A stretch of DNA of 7,089 nt from Burkholderiaceae bacterium. Lineage in GTDB: Bacteria > Pseudomonadota > Gammaproteobacteria > Burkholderiales > Burkholderiaceae_D. A program made the position numbers and the translations under genes. The notes under the pieces are model-generated. The model saw only the letters and a program-made list of their open reading frames with translations, ran no database searches and was not told the DNA's origin. Location of the stretch: NCBI GenBank assembly GCA_019752915.1, contig JAIELO010000041.1, positions 1 through 7,089 of the forward strand, given 5' to 3'. Shown here piece after piece: positions 1 to 5,803 of this stretch (positions within the stretch are counted from its first letter, which is position 1; every line of letters starts with the position of its first letter).

Positions 1-1
1 G

Positions 2-520
2 GAAGCCAAGCTGCAGCACTTAAGCGAACTGGTGCGCGAAGACCAGCTCACCGGCAGTCTGAACCGTCGTGGACTGGACGATGTGTTCGAACGGGAAACG
101 GCGCGCTCGGACCGGCGCGGCACCCCGCTGTGCATCGCCATCCTCGATCTGGACGATTTCAAGAAGCTCAACGACACCTACGGCCACATTGCCGGCGATG
201 GCGCCCTCAAGCATCTGGTCAAAATCGTCAAGGACACGCTGCGCTCGATGGATGTGATCGCCCGCTTCGGCGGCGAAGAATTCCTGATCCTGATGCCGGA
301 GACCACCGTCGAGGCGGCCACCAGCACCATGACCCGTTTGCAGCGCGAACTGACCAAACACTTCTTCCTGCACGATAACGAGAAAGTGCTGATCACCTTC
401 TCGGCCGGGGTGGCCCTGCGCCGTCCCCAGGAAGACCAGACGGAACTGGTGAAGCGGGCCGACAAAGCCATGTACACCGCCAAACAGACGGGCAAAAACC
501 GCGTTGTGGTTGCCGACTAG
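2..520 (+). CDS. Diguanylate cyclase, GGDEF domain (C-terminal part, 5' end outside window)
   Basis: This is a GGDEF-domain protein, a cytoplasmic enzyme family that condenses two GTP into cyclic di-GMP. The frame is open from the window edge, so the 172 visible codons are only the C-terminal end; the GTG at 32 is internal, not the start. Landmarks, numbered from the first visible codon: DxLTGSLNRR-type entry helix (14-23), LDLDDFKKLND metal and nucleotide loop (48-58, D49 expected to bind Mg, N57/D58 the base), catalytic GGEEF at 90-94, and the C-terminal ADKAMYTAKQTGKNRV signature (153-168). An RSMD motif (81-84) lies exactly five residues before GGEEF, matching the RxxD product-inhibition I-site. 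Both sites are intact, so an active, feedback-inhibited cyclase is expected. Any sensory or membrane N-terminal domain lies outside the window. The gene ends with TAG and its own terminator, so it is not co-transcribed with fliC by design. Confidence 0.95.
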   Translation, partial: EAKLQHLSELVREDQLTGSLNRRGLDDVFERETARSDRRGTPLCIAILDLDDFKKLNDTYGHIAGDGALKHLVKIVKDTLRSMDVIARFGGEEFLILMPETTVEAATSTMTRLQRELTKHFFLHDNEKVLITFSAGVALRRPQEDQTELVKRADKAMYTAKQTGKNRVVVAD

Positions 521-546
521 ATAATAATCGGCCCGTCCTGCCCCGC

Positions 547-572
547 AAGCCCGGCTCATGCCGGGCTTTTTT
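547..572 (+). terminator. Intrinsic terminator of the GGDEF gene
   Basis: A perfect 9-bp stem (547-555 with 560-568; the core GCCCGGC pairs with GCCGGGC) has a TCAT loop and runs into six Ts at 567-572. It starts 26 nt after the TAG stop. This is a textbook Rho-independent terminator that separates the cyclase from the flagellar genes. Confidence 0.92.
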
Positions 573-604
573 CATGGGCGCGCGCCGTTTTTTTCATGAA
601 ATAT

Positions 605-630
605 GGGTGAAAAATAAATTATTTTCGCCC
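605..630. repeat. Inverted repeat abutting the fliC -35 element
   Basis: GGGTGAAAA (605-613) and TTTTCGCCC (622-630) are inverted copies, with 8 of 9 positions Watson-Crick and one T-G pair, separated by 8 A/T-rich bases. The right arm ends exactly where the sigma28 -35 begins (631). It could be a protein-binding operator or simply an A/T-rich upstream element; the sequence shows only the symmetry. Confidence 0.55.
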
Positions 631-657
631 TAAAGATTCTCCGAACATGGTCGTTTA
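631..657 (+). promoter_or_regulatory. Sigma28 (FliA)-type promoter of fliC
   Basis: TAAAGATT (631-638) matches the enterobacterial sigma28 -35 consensus TAAAGTTT at 7 of 8 positions. After exactly 11 bases, GTCGTTTA (650-657) matches the -10 consensus GCCGATAA at 5 of 8. The spacing is canonical and flagellin genes are classic FliA targets. Transcription should start near 663, giving a leader of about 175 nt. The -10 match is moderate, so the exact start site is an inference. Confidence 0.75.
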
Positions 658-693
658 GACGCGCATCAGGGCCGAACTTGAGAGCTAAACGAC
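650..693. repeat. 9-bp perfect inverted repeat overlapping the fliC -10
   Basis: GTCGTTTAG (650-658) recurs as its exact reverse complement CTAAACGAC (685-693) with a 26-base spacer. The left arm contains the whole predicted -10 element, and the right arm lies about 25-30 nt inside the predicted transcript. Possible roles are an operator or a looping site; an RNA stem is unlikely because the left arm lies largely before the predicted start. Confidence 0.6.
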
Positions 694-839
694 AAAATTT
701 CGCGGCTTTTTTGCCCTTAATTTTCCCGCAGGGCAACCGTTACCCATTACAACAGCGGTTTGATTGTCCCGGAATAACGGGGCAGACCAATGGGAATGAG
801 CAAACAGCCCAATCGAAGTAATAGTTCTGGAGAAACATC
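694..839 (+). promoter_or_regulatory. fliC 5' leader with small hairpins and ribosome-binding site
   Basis: This stretch contains no gene. It holds a 7-bp perfect stem, TTGCCCT (711-717) with AGGGCAA (730-736), a small palindrome CCCG-GAATAA-CGGG (768-781), and the Shine-Dalgarno sequence GGAGA (829-833) six bases before the ATG. GGA triplets occur at the palindrome (770-773 region) and in the Shine-Dalgarno, the kind of sites an RNA-binding regulator such as CsrA uses, but nothing here proves such binding. Confidence 0.5.
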
Positions 840-2384
840 ATGGCACAAGTCATCAATACCAACCTTGCATCGCTGAACTCGCAACGCAATCTGACCACCT
901 CGCAAGCTTCCCTGTCGACCTCGCTGCAACGCCTGTCCTCGGGTCTGCGTATTAACAGCGCAAAAGACGATGCTGCCGGTCTGGCCATTTCCGAGCGTTT
1001 CACCTCGCAAATTCGTGGTAATACGACGGCTGCACGCAACGCCAACGACGGTATCTCGCTGGCGCAAACGGCCGAGGGTGGCTTGAGCACCGCCGGCGAT
1101 CTGCTGCAACGTATTCGCGAACTGGCTGTTCAATCGGCCAACGGCACCAACTCCGATTCCGACCGTAAATCGATCCAGGGTGAGGTTTCGGCCCTGTCGC
1201 AAGAACTGAACCGCGTGGCCAACACCACCCAGTTCAACGGCCAAAACGTACTCGACGGTTCGCTGACCGCCTCGCAATTCCAGGTCGGCGCTAACGCCAA
1301 CCAGACCATTAACGTGGGCGTGCAATCGGCCAAAGCCACCGACATCGGTAACAACACCCTGGCTGGCGTGTATGGTAACACCGCTGGTAGCGCCAACGCG
1401 GCAACCAACACCGCTGCCAACGGCGTCGCTGCACAAACCCTGACGGTTACCTCCGGTTCCGGCACCAGCACCAGCGTTGACGTGAAAGTCGCTGACAGCG
1501 CCAAGAAAATTGCCGCTTCCGTCAATGCACTGAGTGGCACCAGCGGCGTCACGGCGACTGCCTCCACCACGGCTACCCTGTCGGGCCCTGCTGCCACCGG
1601 TTTCACCGATGGTTCGCTGCAATTCACCCTGCGCGGCGACAACTCGATCGAAGCCGATGCCAACTCGACGGCCGTGACCATCTCGGCAAAAATCGTTGGC
1701 GGCGACCTGTCGGCACTGGCTCAGGCGATCAACGCACAAGTCGGCACCACCGGCATCAGCGCATCGATCCAGACCAATGCCACCTCGCACAACAAGGAAA
1801 TCAAACTGTCCAACTCGTCGGGCGCTGATATCCAGATCACCAACACCAGCGCTGACGGAGCTAGCCCTCTGGTTGCCGCCGAACTGCGTGGTCCGGACCA
1901 GCCTGCCAACGGTTCGGTTGCCTTGGTCGAAGGTAGCAAAGTTGCAGTCGGCGCTACCGGCGCTTCGGCGACCGTCGGCGGCCACCTGGACTTCTCGTCC
2001 GATAGCGGCTTCTCGATCAGCTCGACCACCACCGACATCGTCACTGCAGCCACCGGTTCGGATCTGCAATCGGTTGCCAAAATCGACGTCAGCACCGTGG
2101 ACGGTTCGAACAAAGCACTGAAAACCATCGACGCAGCACTGAACCAGATCAACTCCAACCGTGCAGCACTGGGTGCGATCCAGAACCGTTTTGCTTCGAC
2201 CATCTCGAATCTGAACATCACGACCGAGAACTTGTCGGCCTCGCGTAGCCGGATTCAAGATACCGACTTTGCTGCAGAAACCGCTAGCCTGACCCGCGGT
2301 CAGATTCTGCAACAAGCTGGTACCGCGATCTTGGCACAAGCGAACTCGCTGCCGAACGGCGTGCTGTCGCTGCTGCGTGGCTAA
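840..2384 (+). CDS. fliC: Flagellin (filament subunit)
   Basis: This 514-residue protein is the structural subunit of the flagellar filament, exported through the flagellar type III apparatus and polymerised outside the cell. The conserved N-terminal D0/D1 region runs from MAQVINTNL to about residue 170, with the LSSGLRINSAKDDAAG and NDGISLAQTAEG motifs. The C-terminal D1/D0 region covers about 425-514, with AALGAIQNRF, RIQDTDFAAE and the LPNGVLSLLRG end. LLQRIRELAVQ (88-98) corresponds to the segment recognised by Toll-like receptor 5 in Salmonella flagellin. The variable middle (about 175-420) is rich in Ser, Thr, Ala and Gly and holds two stretches resembling the Flagellin_IN motif (about 212-243 and 279-312). 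No Cys or Trp is present, as is usual for flagellins. The start is fixed by GGAGA six bases upstream. It is the only flagellin gene in the window and has its own promoter and terminator. Confidence 0.98.
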   Translation: MAQVINTNLASLNSQRNLTTSQASLSTSLQRLSSGLRINSAKDDAAGLAISERFTSQIRGNTTAARNANDGISLAQTAEGGLSTAGDLLQRIRELAVQSANGTNSDSDRKSIQGEVSALSQELNRVANTTQFNGQNVLDGSLTASQFQVGANANQTINVGVQSAKATDIGNNTLAGVYGNTAGSANAATNTAANGVAAQTLTVTSGSGTSTSVDVKVADSAKKIAASVNALSGTSGVTATASTTATLSGPAATGFTDGSLQFTLRGDNSIEADANSTAVTISAKIVGGDLSALAQAINAQVGTTGISASIQTNATSHNKEIKLSNSSGADIQITNTSADGASPLVAAELRGPDQPANGSVALVEGSKVAVGATGASATVGGHLDFSSDSGFSISSTTTDIVTAATGSDLQSVAKIDVSTVDGSNKALKTIDAALNQINSNRAALGAIQNRFASTISNLNITTENLSASRSRIQDTDFAAETASLTRGQILQQAGTAILAQANSLPNGVLSLLRG

Positions 2385-2427
2385 AATCCGGGGATGAGTT
2401 GACATTTCAACGTCGCTCTGACTAGGT

Positions 2428-2458
2428 TCCCCGGCTGATTTATCAGTCGGGGATTTTT
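2428..2458 (+). terminator. Intrinsic terminator between fliC and flaG
   Basis: TCCCCGGCTGAT (2428-2439) pairs with ATCAGTCGGGGA (2442-2453) over 12 positions including one G-U. The TT between the arms means the innermost pair probably opens to give a tetraloop. Five Ts (2454-2458) follow. It lies 43 nt after the fliC stop and only a few bases before the flaG ribosome-binding site, so flaG depends on read-through, processing or an unrecognised promoter. Confidence 0.9.
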
Positions 2459-2473
2459 CACAAAGGAAGCATC

Positions 2474-2854
2474 ATGACTATCGATACTATCGGCAATAGC
2501 ACTCCGGCCCGCGCCGTGGATCGCCCCGCTGCCAGCGACAGCGCTGCCACGCAAGGCGCAACGCGCGCACCAGCAACCGCCGTCGAAACGGCTACTGCGG
2601 TAACCGCATCGTCCAGCGTGCCGACGCTGGATCAGGTAAAAAATGCTGTGTCGCAACTGAACAAATCCTCGCAAGCCAAATCGCAAGGACTCGAGTTCTC
2701 GGTCGACAATGACAGCAAGCGCACCGTGGTGAAGGTGGTGGATTCGGGTACCGGCGAAGTGCTGCGCCAGATCCCTTCGCCTGAAGCCCTGGAAATTGCC
2801 AAATCGCTGGAATCGAATTCCGGCCCCGGTCTGCTGATCCAGCAAACCGCCTGA
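2474..2854 (+). CDS. flaG: FlaG family flagellar protein
   Basis: FlaG proteins are small proteins found next to flagellin and cap genes; in Pseudomonas and Campylobacter relatives their loss alters filament length. The exact biochemical role is not established. The 126-residue product has a low-complexity Ala/Thr/Pro/Ser N-terminus (about 1-50). The FlaG domain follows (about 52-124), with LEFSVDNDSKRTVVKVVD (73-90) and the hallmark TGEVLRQIPSPEAL (93-106). The ATG is preceded by AAAGGAAG (2462-2469) with a gap of 4 bases. The length is normal for the family. No strong promoter was seen between fliC and this gene, so most transcripts probably come from fliC through the intervening terminator. 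The stop codon is embedded in the next hairpin. Confidence 0.93.
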   Translation: MTIDTIGNSTPARAVDRPAASDSAATQGATRAPATAVETATAVTASSSVPTLDQVKNAVSQLNKSSQAKSQGLEFSVDNDSKRTVVKVVDSGTGEVLRQIPSPEALEIAKSLESNSGPGLLIQQTA

Positions 2855-2887
2855 AGCGTCTGCGCCACTGCGCGCAGCCGCTTCTTT
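2853..2887 (+). terminator. Probable terminator overlapping the flaG stop codon
   Basis: GAAGCG (2853-2858) and CTGCGC (2860-2865) pair with GCGCAG (2872-2877) and CGCTTC (2879-2884), giving 12 bp with a single T/C mismatch and a 6-base loop. The following tract is short (TTT, 2885-2887), so termination may be partial. The left arm begins inside the TGA stop (2852-2854). Confidence 0.65.
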
Positions 2888-2904
2888 ACCTGCGTCACCC
2901 CGCC

Positions 2905-2948
2905 ACGCCGCCGTTTGCGTGCGGTCTTTCCGCCCCTCACGGCGGCGT
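2905..2948. repeat. Large inverted repeat in the flaG-fliD intergenic region
   Basis: ACGCCGCCGT (2905-2914) is repeated as its exact reverse complement ACGGCGGCGT (2939-2948). A nested 4-bp stem, GCGG (2921-2924) with CCGC (2930-2933), sits inside. No T-run follows on either side, so it is not a simple terminator. It may serve as a bidirectional barrier, an RNA 3'-end stabiliser or a binding site. The rest of 2888-3032 shows no gene. Confidence 0.6.
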
Positions 2949-3006
2949 CTTACTGACGCCCGGCCGTCGCTTTGTCACATCCCCACTGCCTGTTTTTTCC
3001 GCTTTG

Positions 3007-3020
3007 CCCGAACTAACGGG
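3007..3020. promoter_or_regulatory. Short palindrome upstream of the fliD promoter, shared with fliC leader
   Basis: CCCG-AACTAA-CGGG is nearly identical (12 of 14 bases) to the element at 768-781 ahead of fliC. It ends 12 bases before the fliD -35. AACTAACG resembles one half of the published enterobacterial FlhDC half-site (AAATA(A/G)CG), which makes a class-II activator site a possibility; this is inference. Confidence 0.35.
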
Positions 3021-3032
3021 TATTCTCCCCTC

Positions 3033-3059
3033 TCAAGTCGGGTTTGATTCGGCCGATAT
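3033..3059 (+). promoter_or_regulatory. Sigma28 (FliA)-type promoter of fliD
   Basis: TCAAGTCG (3033-3040) matches the sigma28 -35 consensus at 5 of 8 positions. Exactly 11 bases later, GCCGATAT (3052-3059) matches the -10 consensus GCCGATAA at 7 of 8. The transcript would begin near 3065, leaving a short leader of about 29 nt to the GTG start. This lets fliD-fliS-fliT be expressed with, but separately from, fliC. Confidence 0.8.
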
Positions 3060-3093
3060 TGTCTTATATTATTGCTTTACTTAGGAGCACACC

Positions 3094-5775
3094 GTGGGCA
3101 TCTCATCACCTGGCATCGGTTCAGGCATCGACGTCAACACCATCGTCAGCAAGCTGATGGCGGTGGAGTCTGCGCCGCTGAACGACTTCGACAAGAAGTC
3201 GGCCAGTTATCTGGCCCAGGTGTCGGCCTTCGGCAATCTGTCCGGGGCACTCGGTACTTTCCAGGGCGCACTGTCCGGCCTGACCTCGGTATCGAGCTTC
3301 CAGTCACTGGTCAGCACCCCCAGTGATTCAACGGTGATTGGCGCGAGCGCTAACAGCACCGCGCAGGCCGGCAACTACCGGATCAGTATCAACCAGCTCG
3401 CACAAGCGCAAACCCTCGGTTCGGGTGGTTACAAGAGCACCACCGCAGCCATCGGCCTGGGCGCCAAGACCACCATTAACTTTGCCCTCGGCACCGTGAG
3501 CGGCGGCAGTTTCGGCCTGGCCGGAACCGCGCTGGGCGCCAGCCTGAGCAGTGGCGGTCTGAGCACCGGCTCGCTGAGCCTGAACAATACCGTGATCGCC
3601 ACTGACGGCACGACCCGCAGCGCCCGTCTGCTGGCGGACGCGATCAATGCCAAAAGCACCACCACTGGCGTGTCAGCCAAGCCTAGTGCAACGCTCACCA
3701 GCGCCACGCTGTTCGGCGCCAGTGGCGCCAGCAGCTATGGCGATGTGGATACCAGCGCGGGCGGCAGCTATGCACTGTCCGTGGGCGGCGTCGAAATTGC
3801 CGCCCAGGCCAGCGGCGTGGCCAGCGGTGCCGGGCTCACCGCCGCCGCGCTCGACACGGCGCTGGCCAGCGGCGCCATCAGCCGTGCGCTGGCGGACGCC
3901 AACATCACCGTCAGCGGCACCGCCGCCGATGGCAGCCTGCAATTTAGCAATGCAGATGGCAGTAATATTGCCGTCAGCGAAGTGATCACCGGCAGCGTCA
4001 CTGGCGGCATCGGCAATAGCGGCACGGCCAACGTCGGCTCCATCACCACGGCGGTGGGCAGTATCTCGCTGGTCTCGTCCGATGGCAGCCCGATTACCGT
4101 GGGCGGCACCAATCCGGCCGGCGCCGGGCTCACGGCCGGCACCGGCGGCAGCTATCTGGGCGCCAGTTTTGCGGCCGACGCCTCCCGCACCAGCGGCAAC
4201 ATCGTCATCGATAGCACCAATAACACCCTGCAGGGCATACTCGAAGCCATCAACAAGGGCAATTTCGGCGTCACCGCCAGCATCATCTCGGACGGTTCCA
4301 CCGGCACCGGCGCCACGCCTAACCACCTGATCCTGACCTCCAGCGCCACCGGCGTCAGCTCGACCATGAAGATCTCGCTGGCCGGCTCCGGCGGTAACCC
4401 GCCCGACCCGGCCCTGGAAGCACTGCTGGCCTACGATCCGGCCGGGGTGCAGAACCTCAGCCAGAAAGCGGCTGCCGCCGATACCCGCGCCACCGTCAAC
4501 GGGATTGCCGTGACCAGCTCCGGCACCAGCATCGGCGGGGCGATTGCCGGCGTCAATATCAGCGCGCTGAAAGTCGGCAGTTCAACGCTGAACATCGCCA
4601 AGGACAGCAGCACGCTGACCACCTCGGTGAACGGCTTCGTCAAAGCGTATAACGAATTGAGCAGTCAGATTACCTCGCTCGGTGGCTATAACGCCGATAC
4701 CAAGTCGGGCGGTCCGCTGCTCGGCGATACCACCTTGCGCAATCTGCAGGCCGGCATCCGCCGTCAACTGTCGACCTCGATTACGGGCTTGCGCGGCACC
4801 AACCTGACCAATCTGTCCCAGATCGGCATCTCGTTCCAGAAAGACGGTAGCCTGACGCTGGACAATGCCAAGCTGCAGAAGGCGGTCACTAACAATTTCA
4901 ATGACATCGCCGGGCTGTTCGCCGCCGTCGGGCGCGGCACCGATCCCGATGTCAAATTCGCCAGCTCGGGCACCAAGACCCAGGCCGGTGACTACGCCCT
5001 GAATATTACCCAGCTGGCCACCCAGGGCAAACTGCAGGGTACCCAGGTCTTGCCGGCCGAAACCACCATCGATGCCGACACCACCTGGACGGTTACGCTG
5101 AACGACACCAGCCCGGCCACGCTGGCCAATACCGCCACCATCAGTTTGCCTGCCGGCACCTACAACCCCAGCCAGCTGGCAACCCTGCTGCAGTCGTCCA
5201 TCAATGGGGTGAGCGCGTTTGCCAATGCGGGCGCCACCGTCACGGCCACCGTCGGCGACGATGGCAAACTCAAGCTGGAGTCGACCCGCTATGGCGCCAA
5301 GTCCAACATTCATGTGGCCACGGCCACCGGCACCGACATCAGTGCCGTGTTCGGCACCGGCAGTTCGGTCGATGGCCTCGACGTGGCCGGTACCATCGGC
5401 GGCTACACCGCCACCGGCGATGGCCAGACCCTGACGGGCGCGGCAGGCGCACCGGTGGAAGGCCTGAAACTGACGGTGACCGGCGATGCCGTTGGCAACC
5501 GCGGCAGCTTCGGTTTCTCGCAAGGCTATGCCTACCAGCTCAATGCGCTGGCAGCAACCTATCTGGGTGCCAAGGGGGCGATTACCAGCCGCACCACCGG
5601 CTTGAACAGTTCGGTGAAAGACATTACCAAGCAGCGCGATGCGTTCAGTTCGCGTCTGACCGATATTGAAGCGCGTTACCGCAAGCAATACACGGCACTC
5701 GATACCTCGATTGCCAGCATGAATAAAACCGCGTCATTCCTGACGCAACAGTTCGCTGCCCTGAACAACGGCTAG
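3094..5775 (+). CDS. fliD: Flagellar cap / hook-associated protein 2 (FliD), oversized
   Basis: FliD forms the cap at the filament tip, where it is exported first and then helps incoming flagellin fold into place. The GTG start is set by AGGAG (3083-3087) six bases upstream; the protein begins MGISSPGIGSGIDVN, typical of FliD. The FliD_N region spans about 8-107. The FliD_C region starts near 462 (AADTRATVNGIAV, then TLTTSVNGFVKAYNEL at 507-522). The C-terminal helices occupy about 810-890, with TKQRDAFSSRLTDIEARY and a SFLTQQFAAL end. At 893 residues it is nearly twice the roughly 470 of E. coli FliD. The extra mass comes from repeated Flagellin_IN-like modules between 158 and 430 and a roughly 190-residue segment (about 617-805) set within the C-terminal region. 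No Cys occurs and only one Trp (665). The frame is intact throughout, so the length is genuine. Confidence 0.96.
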   Translation: MGISSPGIGSGIDVNTIVSKLMAVESAPLNDFDKKSASYLAQVSAFGNLSGALGTFQGALSGLTSVSSFQSLVSTPSDSTVIGASANSTAQAGNYRISINQLAQAQTLGSGGYKSTTAAIGLGAKTTINFALGTVSGGSFGLAGTALGASLSSGGLSTGSLSLNNTVIATDGTTRSARLLADAINAKSTTTGVSAKPSATLTSATLFGASGASSYGDVDTSAGGSYALSVGGVEIAAQASGVASGAGLTAAALDTALASGAISRALADANITVSGTAADGSLQFSNADGSNIAVSEVITGSVTGGIGNSGTANVGSITTAVGSISLVSSDGSPITVGGTNPAGAGLTAGTGGSYLGASFAADASRTSGNIVIDSTNNTLQGILEAINKGNFGVTASIISDGSTGTGATPNHLILTSSATGVSSTMKISLAGSGGNPPDPALEALLAYDPAGVQNLSQKAAAADTRATVNGIAVTSSGTSIGGAIAGVNISALKVGSSTLNIAKDSSTLTTSVNGFVKAYNELSSQITSLGGYNADTKSGGPLLGDTTLRNLQAGIRRQLSTSITGLRGTNLTNLSQIGISFQKDGSLTLDNAKLQKAVTNNFNDIAGLFAAVGRGTDPDVKFASSGTKTQAGDYALNITQLATQGKLQGTQVLPAETTIDADTTWTVTLNDTSPATLANTATISLPAGTYNPSQLATLLQSSINGVSAFANAGATVTATVGDDGKLKLESTRYGAKSNIHVATATGTDISAVFGTGSSVDGLDVAGTIGGYTATGDGQTLTGAAGAPVEGLKLTVTGDAVGNRGSFGFSQGYAYQLNALAATYLGAKGAITSRTTGLNSSVKDITKQRDAFSSRLTDIEARYRKQYTALDTSIASMNKTASFLTQQFAALNNG

Positions 5776-5803
5776 GCACGAACGCTTTAACAGGAGAGTG
5801 AGT

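Noticed and set aside
32..34. GTG as the start of the GGDEF protein
   Set aside because: The frame is open upstream to the window edge, there is no Shine-Dalgarno, and conserved GGDEF proteins have further N-terminal sequence.
20..559. 179-codon minus-strand frame opposite the GGDEF gene
   Set aside because: The + strand frame carries all the GGDEF signature motifs; the minus frame also runs through the terminator.
577..594. Second terminator: GGCGCGCGCC palindrome followed by seven Ts
   Set aside because: The palindrome has no loop, so only about 3 bp could form around a tetraloop; the T-run is probably incidental to the A/T-rich promoter region.
592..601. TTTCATGAAA palindrome as an operator
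   Set aside because: A single short A/T-rich palindrome, without a second copy or clear relation to a promoter, is expected by chance in this A/T-rich stretch.
747..2405. 552-codon open frame on the minus strand opposite fliC
   Set aside because: It mirrors the fliC coding sequence in a GC-rich, strongly codon-biased gene; its translation is low-complexity and resembles no family, and there is no ribosome-binding site or promoter for it.
2399..2428. Sigma70 promoter for flaG from the perfect TTGACA at 2399-2404
   Set aside because: The only -10 candidate at suitable spacing (TAGGTT, 2423-2428) matches 3 of 6, and the start would fall inside the terminator hairpin; kept only as a possibility.
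4582..5688. 368-codon minus-strand open frame opposite fliD
   Set aside because: Same explanation: an antisense shadow of fliD codon bias, with a Gly/Arg/Ala-rich translation of no recognisable family.
3094..5775. Gene fusion or frameshift as the cause of the long FliD
   Set aside because: N- and C-terminal FliD regions are both present once in a single uninterrupted frame, and the extra sequence consists of flagellin-type modules rather than a foreign domain.
5798..5800. GTG as the fliS start
   Set aside because: It overlaps the AGGAGAG ribosome-binding sequence; the ATG at 5804 has proper spacing and gives the usual N-terminus.
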